Source: Hemicentrotus pulcherrimus (Eukaryota > Echinodermata > Echinoidea > Camarodonta > Strongylocentrotidae). From it: 15,523 nucleotides of DNA. The stretch spans positions 1 through 15,523 of the forward strand of contig BEXV01002228.1 in the NCBI GenBank assembly GCA_003118195.1, given 5' to 3'. The translations under genes were made by a program, and so were the position numbers. Numbering within the stretch: position 1 is the first letter of the stretch; each line of letters starts with the position of its first letter. The notes beneath the pieces were generated by a model, which worked only from the letters and a program-made list of their open reading frames with translations, made no database searches and was not told the origin of the DNA. This document shows, in pieces, positions 10,901 to 15,523 of this stretch.

Positions 10901-12636
10901 TTCAAACCTCTTTCTGTTGTAATCCTGAAGGTAATACTCAATAAATGAGGTGTCATATGAAAGAGCAGGTGAATTCCAATATTTCCAAAGGGGCGTCATT
11001 TCGGAATTCTAAAAATATCTTGGTCAAAACAGTTATTTAAACATTGTATCCTGGCTAACTCTAAAATTTGCCACTTTTGAGATATGACGCCCCATGCGAT
11101 AAGTAGTCCCAGTCCTAATAAACATATCTATGCGCTTATTTTTTCGCTAGCCCCCAGGGATCACACCTGATTGCAGTTTAAAAATACCCTTCCCCACATT
11201 TTTCGGATCACCTAATAAAGGAGGCGTGAGCTCCGCTCAATCCAAACCATGGTTACATCGCGCAACATTTACGCGGGCGAACGATACAGTGAGTGAAAGT
11301 ATGGGAAGCCGTTCGCGCACAAAAACCCGGAAGTGAATACACGTTTTAATCAATGGCAATATCGTGTAGACAACGTGCATGCTGTCTCCGCTATTTTGCC
11401 ATTGACTATAACGTGTATTCACTTCCGGGTTTGATGGTGCGAGATTGCTTCCCATACCTAGTCAATGCGGAGACAGCGTGGCTCAAGCTACAAGTTGCGC
11501 ATGACATGCGTACGCTATGCATACGCTTGCATATCGCGCGATACAGCTGTTTGGCTAAATTTAGCAAAACAACATAACTCTGCGGTTACGTCTTTTTCGT
11601 CGATTCTGACCAAATCGATATGAATGTTACAGCTTTTTGGAGGGGCTGTATCTTTTGACAGAAACATCGATGAGACTTGAAATTCGAAATGTAGTATTCT
11701 GATTACATTCTTAATTCAAATATCAAACTAAAATGGTGAAAAACGATCCCAAATTGAAAATTGAAAAATCGTTCAGACACCCTAGATCTAGATCTAGGGT
11801 CTAGACCACTCCAGCAAAGCATAGAGAGTCAATGCTAATGCGTATTGACCTCTAGCACTGCATACATGCTGTGAGGCAGGTATTATTATACCCATACACA
11901 AATACACACACAACACAATATCGCATAGACTCTACACAATCATGTCGATGCAGCTGTAAGCAAAGTTTGACACTAGACTTACAATTTGAATTTTTTAATT
12001 ATTCTTTTTAACTTCAGTAAGTTGAAAAAAATGTATTTTACTGCTATTTAAGTGTCATCAATTGTCTCTAAAGTACCGATTTTGAGTGAAATCAGTTGAG
12101 TTTTGTACAGTGATGTTTGCAATGTTGAGAATCAAAAGCACAGCTTTTACTACACAGCCAGGATAGTGATGCTCCTATGTGTGGTCTAGACTAGATTCTA
12201 GATCTAGACTAGATCTAGATTTACTTTTTTAGTGACATGACAGAAATTGATTATTTAACCTCCATTTACCAAAATCTTAAATTTAAACACTTTAATCTAA
12301 TTAGGAATGTTATGTACATGATTGAATAGTCTACTGATTATTATTATTTTATTAAATCACACATTGCACTGACACACACCCCCTCTTCACAACAGAAAGC
12401 CGCATTCACAAAACACAGTCATGACAGTAGGCCTACATACACACACGCGATGCGCCACCGGCAAGTTCTGGCTAGCTGGCTTCACTGGTTTCTATCCGGC
12501 TTGAATATTTACCTAGTGCGACTTCACAGGCCTTTTTCAGCTGTGAGTTGTACGATTTCTTCGCCTCTTTGTCGTTAAGGATCTTCTCGAGGGCCCGCCG
12601 AAGGAACATGTCCCTTCCTTGAGAATGCTCTGCCAT
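769..12636 (-). CDS. ARFGEF: ARFGEF (BIG1/BIG2-type) ARF guanine-nucleotide exchange factor, 5' part, five spliced exons
   Basis: Spliced coding region on the minus strand: 12636-12513, 6561-6531, 4088-3932, 2335-2189, 948-769, open at the left edge. It gives 213 codons with no stop and consistent phases (exon 1 ends with 1 nt of a codon, exon 2 with 2 nt, exons 3-5 at codon ends). Landmarks matching animal BIG1/BIG2: [10 protein letters not shown] (16-25), [10 protein letters not shown] (32-41), [11 protein letters not shown] in exon 3, [10 protein letters not shown] and [10 protein letters not shown] in exon 4, [19 protein letters not shown] in exon 5. This is the DCB domain (dimerisation, cyclophilin/ARL1 binding in the family). 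The full protein is about 1,800 residues, so the HUS, Sec7 and HDS domains lie beyond the window. The family activates class I ARFs at trans-Golgi and recycling endosomes. Vertebrates have two paralogues; the fragment cannot be assigned to one and is probably the single invertebrate orthologue. Confidence 0.95.
1047..1270. mobile_element. 224-bp terminal-inverted-repeat element (MITE-like)
   Basis: Perfect 18-bp terminal inverted repeats: gatgttgtattgcccttt at 1047-1064 and its reverse complement at 1253-1270. Inside the ends, gggtcggtc occurs near both sides (1081 and 1242), and the centre is runs of T and A. No coding capacity. A target-site duplication is not clear. It is inserted between exon 5 and the decayed exon 5 copy. 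The superfamily is not assigned. Confidence 0.8.
1286..1336 (-). pseudogene. Decayed duplicate of ARFGEF exon 5 (partial)
   Basis: On the minus strand this aligns without gaps to the middle of exon 5 (868-917). The real exon reads [17 protein letters not shown]; the copy reads [20 protein letters not shown]. Shared runs include CTTATAGCAGGTGC-like sequence and CTCTTG/CTTCTC around LLQV. An in-frame TAA shows it is dead. After subtracting the 224-bp TIR element between them, the spacing is about 190 bp, close to the exon's own length, as in a tandem exon duplication. Sequence beyond this segment has decayed past recognition. Confidence 0.75.
1684..1866 (-). repeat. Dispersed repeat, copy 1 (inverse of the 10112-10220 copy)
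   Basis: The reverse complement of about 1684-1784 matches 10112-10217 at roughly 80%. Shared landmarks are GCAGGTGGACCA-TACACC, TTTCCCCCTACTCTTATA, TTAACGTGCAA and GTGACTCTCC. On the plus strand it ends in an AAT trinucleotide run (1864-1875), suggesting a SINE-like tail. GC-richer than its surroundings. No open frame. The family name is not known to me. Confidence 0.7.
2000..2160. mobile_element. TA-type mini-element, copy A (Tc1/mariner-like MITE)
   Basis: The left end is TA|CAGTCAAACC. The right end GGTTTGACACATA is a degraded inverted copy. The interior has repeated phrases of the type ACCTGTCTACAAAGACCAC. About 80% similar to the copy at 4211-4386, in the same orientation. Non-coding. 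TA flanks and CAGT ends are typical of Tc1/mariner-derived MITEs. Confidence 0.8.
2189..2335 (-). CDS. ARFGEF: ARFGEF coding exon 4 (residues 105-153)
   Basis: Exactly 49 codons, phase 0 at both ends. The acceptor is TTGTTGCCATAG and the donor AAG|GTAAGT. It encodes [20 protein letters not shown], then [20 protein letters not shown], then EGVQLQIIK. This is among the most conserved parts of the DCB domain. A symmetrical 0-0 exon of 147 nt can be duplicated or skipped without shifting the frame. Degenerate copies of this exon lie immediately upstream in the same intron. Confidence 0.96.
2388..2485 (-). pseudogene. Decayed duplicate A of ARFGEF exon 4
   Basis: The minus strand keeps an acceptor (GTTACCATAG) followed by AAACTGATCACATATGGTCA, giving KLITYGHLT against KLIAYGHLT in the live exon. 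After a deletion it continues GGG AAG AAA CTG ATA, like GKKLI, then meets TAG. Further on, TTCATAGTGA and GATGAAATG resemble the live exon's TTCATAGGGA and GATGAAGG. The start of the copy lies 150 bp from the start of the live exon. Deletions and stops make it non-coding. Confidence 0.8.
2545..2657 (-). pseudogene. Decayed duplicate B of ARFGEF exon 4
   Basis: The minus strand keeps the acceptor (CTTGTTGCTGTAG) and AAACTGATAGCATA (KLIAY), then a GTCACTTCACTGGAGAG block, then TGG ATA GAT GAA ACT ATT GGT GGA TGC TTT GTG, reading [11 protein letters not shown] against [15 protein letters not shown] and frame changes lie between these blocks. The intron sequence just upstream (cattgagagacaaacgagac on plus) also resembles that next to the live exon (cattgagagatgaaacaagat), so the duplicated unit includes flanking intron. 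It lies 172 bp beyond copy A. Confidence 0.82.
2764..2832 (-). pseudogene. Possible third decayed duplicate (C) of ARFGEF exon 4
   Basis: Fainter than A and B. On the minus strand CTTATCTCATTGCCA plus ACTGATAG mirrors the live acceptor region CTTATCTTGTTGCCATAG and AAACTGATAG. It is followed in order by a GG-AGG block, GACAGCAC, AAGA..TG.T and GATAGTA, all of which occur in the same order in exon 4. Spacing from copy B (about 175 bp) continues the series. No reading frame survives. It could be chance, but collinearity argues otherwise. Confidence 0.5.
3932..4088 (-). CDS. ARFGEF: ARFGEF coding exon 3 (residues 53-104)
   Basis: The acceptor TTTTATTTTAAG is followed by T (third base of codon 52) and 52 codons. 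A short serine/proline-rich variable linker ([19 protein letters not shown]) leads into the conserved block [14 protein letters not shown], then [12 protein letters not shown]. The donor is CAG|GTGAGT at 3931. Vertebrate homologues read [16 protein letters not shown]...DCLQ, so the DCB helices are intact. The linker is a similar length to vertebrate BIG1/BIG2 and poorly conserved. Codons are in frame through the whole exon. Confidence 0.95.
4211..4386. mobile_element. TA-type mini-element, copy B (Tc1/mariner-like MITE)
   Basis: Bounded by TA dinucleotides with perfect 10-bp inverted ends CAGTCAAACC (4213-4222) and GGTTTGACTG (4375-4384). Imperfect pairing extends to about 24 bp. The interior holds three phrases resembling ACCTGTCTACAAAG-CCAC. 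Related to 2000-2160. The open frames across it are not real genes. Confidence 0.85.
4583..4971 (+). repeat. GA-rich purine tract (CT-rich on the ARFGEF sense strand)
   Basis: About 390 bp of (GA)n interrupted by GACAAAGACAAACAGAAGAG-type units that recur at about 4758, 4800, 4848 and 4870, plus a short TATATATATA insert at 4817-4828. It is a compound microsatellite or minisatellite. All six-frame open frames across it (Ser/Leu-rich or Arg/Glu-rich) are artefacts of the low complexity. Confidence 0.95.
5631..5800. repeat. Dispersed repeat family 2, copy 1
   Basis: Matches 14217-14399 in the same orientation at roughly 75%. Shared blocks are agaccacac, aggtcactg, tatctcat-aac, agctctca, cataagaaaaagaggatcatgg, ggaccaa-gg-caccgatt, atatagaggg and gcctttaa. 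No TIRs or tRNA boxes seen. Probably an old transposon fragment of unknown type. Confidence 0.7.
6214..6239. repeat. AT dinucleotide microsatellite
   Basis: Thirteen AT units without interruption, in intron 2. Confidence 0.95.
6531..6561 (-). CDS. ARFGEF: ARFGEF coding exon 2, 31-nt microexon
   Basis: The acceptor is a strong polypyrimidine run (T-rich, then CTCTTCTCATCTCTTTAG|GT). The exon reads GT GAA ATC AAA GCT GAG TTA CAG AGT GGA AG and the donor is GTGAGT. Joined to exon 1 it makes [10 protein letters not shown] and then a serine split with exon 3. EIKAE is the conserved continuation after CEVAL in BIG1/BIG2. Both phases fit exactly: 2 nt complete exon 1's codon and 2 nt are completed by exon 3's first T. 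Too short for standard ORF finding, it was located because the exon 1 to exon 3 junction was out of phase. Skipping it would read through six codons and then hit TGA. Confidence 0.93.
9042..9060. repeat. AAG trinucleotide run
   Basis: Six consecutive AAG units in intron 1. Confidence 0.9.
10037..10060. repeat. TTC trinucleotide run
   Basis: Eight consecutive TTC units, just left of the dispersed repeat at 10112. Confidence 0.95.
10112..10220 (+). repeat. Dispersed repeat, copy 2, left part (interrupted)
   Basis: Homologous to the reverse complement of 1684-1784. It runs to GTGACTCTCCGAGGG, where the 377-bp hAT-like element is inserted. The sequence after that element (from 10598) looks like the continuation of the same older repeat. 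Confidence 0.7.
10221..10597. mobile_element. 377-bp hAT-like MITE, copy 1
   Basis: Begins CACTCCAGC and ends TTTGTGTG. Flanked by tccgaggg (10213-10220) and tcagaggg (10598-10605), an 8-bp target-site duplication with one mismatch. Same length as copy 2 and about 96% identical by eye (14 substitutions, no gaps). The 5'-CA...TG-3' ends and 8-bp duplications point to the hAT superfamily; terminal inverted repeats are minimal (CAC/GTG). Non-coding, so it would have depended on a transposase encoded elsewhere. Confidence 0.85.
10598..10768 (+). repeat. Dispersed repeat, copy 2, right part with tRNA-like segment
   Basis: Begins with the second target duplication and reads gagggacggagtgttttcc and on into a tRNA-like stretch in antisense. 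I infer it was contiguous with 10112-10220 before insertion of the hAT-like element. It ends where the 1-kb TIR element begins. Confidence 0.55.
10688..10752 (-). repeat. tRNA-like (SINE-type) segment
   Basis: On the minus strand it contains a perfect Pol III B-box match, GGTTCGACTCC (10709-10699), within CCCGGGTTCGACTCCCACC. About 35 nt upstream lies an A-box-like TAGTGCCGGTAAAGCG and then TCTGCCTGTCGAACC. The anticodon stem does not pair properly and the D-arm is short, so this is a tRNA-derived repeat, not a working tRNA. Confidence 0.7.
10769..11785. mobile_element. About 1.0-kb non-autonomous DNA transposon with TIRs
   Basis: Inverted ends ctagggtgtctgatcg (10769-10784) and cgttcagacaccctag (11770-11785), 15 of 16 matching. 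The termini may be TA- or CTAG-flanked. The interior has no transposase-like frame and contains a long foldback at 11300-11456. Parts are CpG-rich. Both ends abut other repeats, so the empty site is not visible. Superfamily not assigned. Confidence 0.7.
11300..11456. repeat. Long inverted repeat (foldback) inside the 1-kb element
   Basis: Left arm 11300-11360 and right arm 11396-11456 pair over about 60 bp with few mismatches, including a continuous core around acccggaagtgaatacacgt. The loop is about 35 nt. The loop segment gctgtctccgc (11381-11391) has a perfect complement just outside the hairpin, gcggagacagc (11467-11477). The open frames on both strands arise from this symmetry. Confidence 0.9.
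11781..11806. repeat. CTAGAT-rich array, left part
   Basis: cctagatctagatctaggg-type sequence ending in gtctagac. Continues at 12184 on the other side of the second hAT-like element. Together about 55 bp of CTAGAT/CTAGAC units. Confidence 0.75.
11807..12183. mobile_element. 377-bp hAT-like MITE, copy 2
   Basis: Same ends and length as copy 1, same orientation, 1,586 bp further right. Flanked by a perfect 8-bp target-site duplication gtctagac (11799-11806 and 12184-12191), taken from the CTAGAT array. Two copies with different 8-bp duplications fix the element's boundaries to the base. About 96% identity implies fairly recent activity. Confidence 0.9.
12184..12220. repeat. CTAGAT-rich array, right part
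   Basis: gtctagactagattctagatctagac and on to agatctagat; the half of the array separated from 11781-11806 by insertion of the MITE. Confidence 0.75.
12513..12636 (-). CDS. ARFGEF: ARFGEF coding exon 1 (start codon, residues 1-41 plus 1 nt)
   Basis: Starts at ATG 12636-12634 with A at -3 and G at +4. It encodes [20 protein letters not shown], then [21 protein letters not shown], and ends CTAG|GTAAAT, a good donor, with one base (G) of codon 42. The MFL(R/T)RALEKIL(N/A)DKE pattern and QL(K/R)KACEVAL are the family's N-terminal signature. The first eight residues differ from vertebrates, as expected for this variable tip. Residues about 30-41 begin the amphipathic helix that in human BIG2 is reported as its first PKA-anchoring (AKAP) site. 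Confidence 0.95.
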
Positions 12637-12830
12637 ATTATTGGCTCACCTTACTCTCACAAAACCAAGCAAAAACGGAAATTGTCACCGAAAACACGAA
12701 AACATGTACCGGATTCGTTACTTCTATTTACAGACATACGTGTAGCACTTCGCCATGTTGAGGGTTGAGGGCTATGACATCGCCCCCTCGCCAAAATCAC
12801 CGTAGATGGCGATATTCTATTTGAATCAGG
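12637..12830 (-). promoter_or_regulatory. ARFGEF: Probable ARFGEF 5'UTR/promoter-proximal region
   Basis: Directly upstream of the start codon. On the minus strand CAACATGGCG (12760-12751) resembles a YY1 site, often found just downstream of the start site in TATA-less promoters. A GCCATCTACG lies at 12810-12801. A GAGCCAATAA box is only 2 nt from the ATG. No TATA box is visible. The transcription start is not determinable from sequence. Confidence 0.35.
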
Positions 12831-13277
12831 GAGGTGTGAGTTGAATCACAAGTCAAGGAAATATGGAAAGTGCAACCCAAATTGGGATCACAATGACTTT
12901 CTAAAAATCAACCTGATCGAGGCAGTTTTTGTCATCCGAAGTTTGTTCATCAATGATTGAAAAGTCCAAACAACACAAAGATGTCTTATGAAAACGATAT
13001 GCATATCTATACGATATACAATAGAGTATTTAATTTACCCTGTCTGTGCGATTTTGTATTGAAAAGATTTTAAAGACTTTTACTGTGCTTTCTCCCTATA
13101 GGTCCTAAAGCCATTATCGTGGATGTTTTGTTTCTTTTGGAAGTGATGCACCTATGAGAATATTGATATTTGGTTCAATTAGAGCTCATCCATTTATCAT
13201 CAACTTCATTACCAAACACAATAAATCGGTTTACTACTGAACGATACCAATTTCCAGAAGCGGATCTAGAGGGGGGG

Positions 13278-13278
13278 N
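13278..13278. other. Ambiguous base (N) after a G run
   Basis: Seven G residues followed by N at 13271-13278. Probably a sequencing or assembly uncertainty at a homopolymer; run length here should not be trusted. Confidence 0.95.
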
Positions 13279-13456
13279 CAATGAATGAACTCGTGTATAG
13301 TTGGAATCAAATAGGGCCTATGCATAACTATATATAACTTGTTGCTTTGTCCGGTAGGCCTCGGGCAAGCTTTCAGGTTGTCAAGAGCAACCTTTCTTTA
13401 AACAGTACATGCATACAAATTAGAAATGTTAGTTTATTATGTATACTGTCACAGAT

Positions 13457-13668
13457 CCCTTTCTCTCTCACTATACTATATTTCTCTCACTCTCTCTCTA
13501 TCTCTTTCTCAGTCTCTGCTCCTTTGATCCGCCCCTCCCTCTCTCTTTCTCATGACCCGCTCCTCCGGCTTTCTCTTTTTCAGTCTCTGCGCCCGGCGAC
13601 CGTCGCCCCCCCTCTCTCTTTCTCCTGCAGTCTCTGCTCCCTCGATCCGTCCCCTCTCACATAATTCC

Positions 13669-13707
<39 letters not shown>

Positions 13708-13728
13708 CTCTCTCTCCCTCTCTCTTTA
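13457..13728 (+). repeat. CT-rich pyrimidine tract with about 55-65-bp imperfect tandem units
   Basis: (CT)n mixed with three imperfect units, each starting cagtctctg and containing a gatccg/gaccg motif and cccctc (about 13510, 13582, 13628), then an uninterrupted CT run at about 13672-13700. The frames in both directions are low-complexity artefacts. Confidence 0.85.
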
Positions 13729-14216
13729 GATCTTGGCTTGCCGCTGTATTTCATTTGCCGGGAGTCTGCCGGAATCAAATTTTAAAAACGGCATATAATA
13801 TAGGCAATGACATGGCAAACAGTGATGACAGTTGCCCTAGATGATAAAAACTTAATAGTGTCTGCAAATTTGAAATTTTGTGAGTATGTTTCTTTTTCCA
13901 TTCTTGTTGGAAAGTTATTTTCTCAAAGGTCTACACATTACAGCTATCCGCACTTTCCCCGTTCCTTCTCTTTCTCATTCTTTATTTTATGTCGATTCTC
14001 CCCGTTCACTTTCTCTATAGGTTTTTTTTTTTAGGGGAAAAGGTTTGGCAAAAAAAAAAACTTGAAGAAAAGAAGGATAAGACTATTAACCACTGGGACA
14101 AATAATGAAAACTATAAGTAAAATACAAAACACATTGTTTTCTATTGGGGGCTTATAATGCTAGTTATATACTAGCCGTTATGTCTTATCAAATAGACCG
14201 TCACCACTACTGGGTC

Positions 14217-14399
14217 AGAAGGAATTAGACCACACAGAGAGCCATCGAGGTCACTGTGACAGTTTGCTATCTCATTAACTCAGCTCTCATTTAACATAAG
14301 AAAAAGAGGATCATGGGGGACCAACAGGCACCGATTGGGGAAGTTTTCTATATAGAGGGAGCAATTAAGTAGCTATGGCAGTGTGCCTTTAAGTAACTT
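14217..14399. repeat. Dispersed repeat family 2, copy 2
   Basis: Partner of 5631-5800, sharing the same block order including the 20-nt run around aagaaaaagaggatcatgg. Lies in the intergenic interval, about 545 bp upstream of the HM13 start codon. Non-coding. Confidence 0.7.
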
Positions 14400-14726
14400 T
14401 GGTGCCAAAATATCGTCCTTGTTTTCACGAAGTGACGGTAGTAATTTTAAGATCCAGAGTTTGCATAATGAAGTTCCAGTCACATTAGGTCTTAAATATT
14501 ATTTACACCTCTTGTAAATTGATGTTCTTTTGTGTGTTTAGTAATATTTGTTGAATACTTTTAGATGTAAACTTTGATACGTGACATGAACAAATATATA
14601 AAAATACATATACTTAAAAATAACAACCTTTGGTAAGGGTATTAATAATTTAGTTGTTTATTTGAAAGATAGTCAGGAGTAGACATTCATCCTTGTAACC
14701 TTCTTTGCACGTTTTTGTTTCATTAT

Positions 14727-14845
14727 TAGGGACTTTTAGATTTGCGTGTACTGATACGTGTGACGTCCAGCATTCAAGACAGTGCATTAAAAGGACGTCG
14801 ACCATAGCAATGCACATTGTCTTCGTGCGAATCTAAAAGTCCCTA
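14727..14845. mobile_element. 115-bp TA-flanked mini-element upstream of HM13
   Basis: The arms tagggacttttagatttgc (14727-14745) and gcgaatctaaaagtcccta (14827-14845) pair at 18 of 19 positions. The outer TA on each side fits a TA target duplication, leaving an element that starts GGGAC and ends GTCCC. A second nested inverted pair, gacgtcc (14762-14768) and ggacgtc (14793-14799), lies inside. It ends 97 bp before the HM13 ATG. Confidence 0.8.
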
Positions 14846-14876
14846 CTGAGATCTGTCACCGCCGCGATAAGTGGTA

Positions 14877-14893
14877 TAGCGCCATCTGCGCTA
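14877..14893. promoter_or_regulatory. Palindromic TAGCGC-CATCT-GCGCTA site upstream of HM13
   Basis: 6-bp arms around a 5-bp centre, 49 bp upstream of the HM13 start codon. The left half (TAGCGCC..CTG) resembles the core of the CTCF consensus. With the ATGGCGGAAG at the start codon itself (YY1/ETS-like), it marks a plausible TATA-less core promoter and 5'UTR. Motif similarity only. Confidence 0.3.
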
Positions 14894-14942
14894 AGTAGCA
14901 GTACAGTCCTCTAAAATCAACACGTCTCATTCATTTCCAATC

Positions 14943-15137
14943 ATGGCGGAAGAAGTATCAGAAACAATTTCGGCGACTATAAACGCAACTTTAAACGAAA
15001 CAGCTGGCAATGTTACGGCTAGAATTCCAGCAACTGCAGAGGGTATGGCGCTGGCCTACGGCAGCTTGGTCATCATGGCGATAATTCCTATATTTTTCGG
15101 CGCGTTTCGGTCGGTCAGATTCCAGAAAGAACAGCGG
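14943..15137 (+). CDS. HM13: HM13 (signal peptide peptidase) coding exon 1
   Basis: 65 codons from ATG (A at -3, G at +4) to CGG|GTAAGA, phase 0. The N-terminus MAEEVSETISATINATLNET has three N-glycosylation sequons in all (N14-A-T, N18-E-T, N23-V-T), matching the lumenal glycosylated tip of the family. Residues 33-60 include EGMALAYGSL and IPIFFGAFRSVRF, against PEGIALAYGSL and LPIFFGALRSVR in human HM13. Residues about 36-54 form membrane segment 1. The enzyme is an ER GxGD aspartyl protease that cleaves signal-peptide remnants within the membrane. The catalytic YD and GxGD motifs lie in later exons outside the window. The open frame past 15137 (VRIMLKS...) is intron read-through. Confidence 0.95.
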
Positions 15138-15523
15138 GTAAGAATAATGTTGAAGTCAATGACAATGCAATGTTAATGAATGAGTGTGATCAGTTACGTT
15201 ACGGGCAATACGCGATACGGCACCAGCTGTTGGCAACAGTCAATAGCATTCAATTCATTTGTTCATTGTATCCTGTACACATAAGTTCACAAATTTACAC
15301 TCTTTGCCATGTACTAACGCCATCTTATCGCCTGTAAGTTTAGAAACTTTCACAACATGAAGTTTTTGTGATTTTTTGGATGGACATTTTCCATTATTTT
15401 TAGTTTTTACAAATTGCAAAATTTCCTGTTTTTTATTGTGTCAATTTACTATTCATCTTATTTCACAATGTTTCTTGTTCCATTAGGGTACCGGCTGAAT
15501 ACCGACCTCTTCAATAGAGTATT
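15138..15523 (+). other. HM13: HM13 intron 1, partial
   Basis: Begins GTAAGAATAATG and runs off the right edge. AT-rich. No sequence resembling the next HM13 block (S-DMPETIT-like, then AARFPI) is present, so exon 2 lies beyond the window. Confidence 0.8.

Larger units (their letters stand above)
6562..12512 (-). other. ARFGEF: ARFGEF intron 1
   Basis: 5,951 bp, the largest intron, as is common after the first coding exon. The right-hand 2.1 kb (10112-12220) is a nested transposon cluster. The 3.5 kb from 6562 to 10111 is AT-rich and shows only simple repeats (CA at about 8980-8995, AAG, TTC) and a short hairpin (ccactag at 9653-9659 against ctagtgg at 9670-9676). No frame there resembles a known protein. 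The interval 12221-12512 is plain AT-rich sequence containing one TAGGCCTA. Confidence 0.85.
12637..14942. other. Intergenic interval between divergent ARFGEF and HM13 start codons
   Basis: 2,306 bp. From left to right: the ARFGEF upstream region, about 600 bp of unassigned sequence (12831-13456, with one ambiguous base), a CT-rich tract, about 490 bp of unassigned sequence (13729-14216), dispersed repeat family 2, about 330 bp of AT-rich sequence, a TA-flanked mini-element and the HM13 proximal region. Noncoding first exons of either gene could lie here unseen. Confidence 0.8.

Noticed and set aside
10221..12183. Interpretation of the two 377-bp repeats as LTRs of a small retroelement
   Set aside because: Each copy has its own 8-bp target duplication; there is no primer-binding site or polypurine tract next to the copies and no gag/pol remnant between them.
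13347..13785. Open frames on both strands around 13347-13785
   Set aside because: Same cause: CT-rich low-complexity sequence without protein-like composition.
15138..15176. HM13 open frame continuing VRIMLKSMTMQC
   Set aside because: Begins at a consensus GTAAGA donor and departs from the family sequence, so it is intron.

Overview
The window is animal nuclear genomic DNA: AT-rich, intron-rich, with GT-AG introns and dense short transposable elements. It holds the 5' part of one gene on the minus strand and the first exon of a second gene on the plus strand, arranged head to head. Many exact TACATGTA palindromes, several TAGGCCTA-like words and the MITE/SINE-like content suggest a marine invertebrate. 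A sea urchin or a related deuterostome is my best guess, but the taxon is inferred, not shown. No bacterial-type gene organisation is present.

Minus strand, 12636 down to 769 and continuing past the left edge: five coding exons of an ARFGEF1/ARFGEF2 (BIG1/BIG2) type large ARF guanine-nucleotide exchange factor. They encode residues 1-213, the N-terminal DCB (dimerisation/cyclophilin-binding) domain. Exon 2 is a 31-nt microexon. All exon phases agree with each other: 124+31+157+147+180 = 639 nt = 213 codons.

Plus strand, from 14943: coding exon 1 (65 codons) of HM13, signal peptide peptidase. It encodes a lumenal N-glycosylated N-terminus and the first membrane segment, and ends at a GTAAGA donor. 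The two start codons lie 2.3 kb apart.

The most notable structure is a set of decayed exon copies inside the ARFGEF introns. Just upstream (in gene sense) of coding exon 4 lie two clear degenerate tandem copies of that exon and a fainter third. Upstream of exon 5 lies one decayed copy of that exon. The clear copies keep recognisable codons, and the exon 4 copies keep their splice acceptors, but all carry stops or frameshifts.

Mobile DNA fills much of the rest. There are TA-flanked mini-elements (2000-2160, 4211-4386, 14727-14845) and a 224-bp TIR element (1047-1270). Intron 1 holds a nested cluster (10.1-12.2 kb) with two 377-bp hAT-like MITE copies that have 8-bp target-site duplications, a 1-kb TIR element containing a long foldback, a tRNA-like SINE-type piece, and a CTAGAT-rich array. 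Two purine/pyrimidine tracts lie at 4583-4971 and 13457-13728.

Both genes act in the secretory pathway: ARF activation at trans-Golgi/endosomes, and intramembrane proteolysis in the ER. Shared regulation is only a possibility. From memory, human ARFGEF2 and HM13 are both on chromosome 20, so the linkage may be old.
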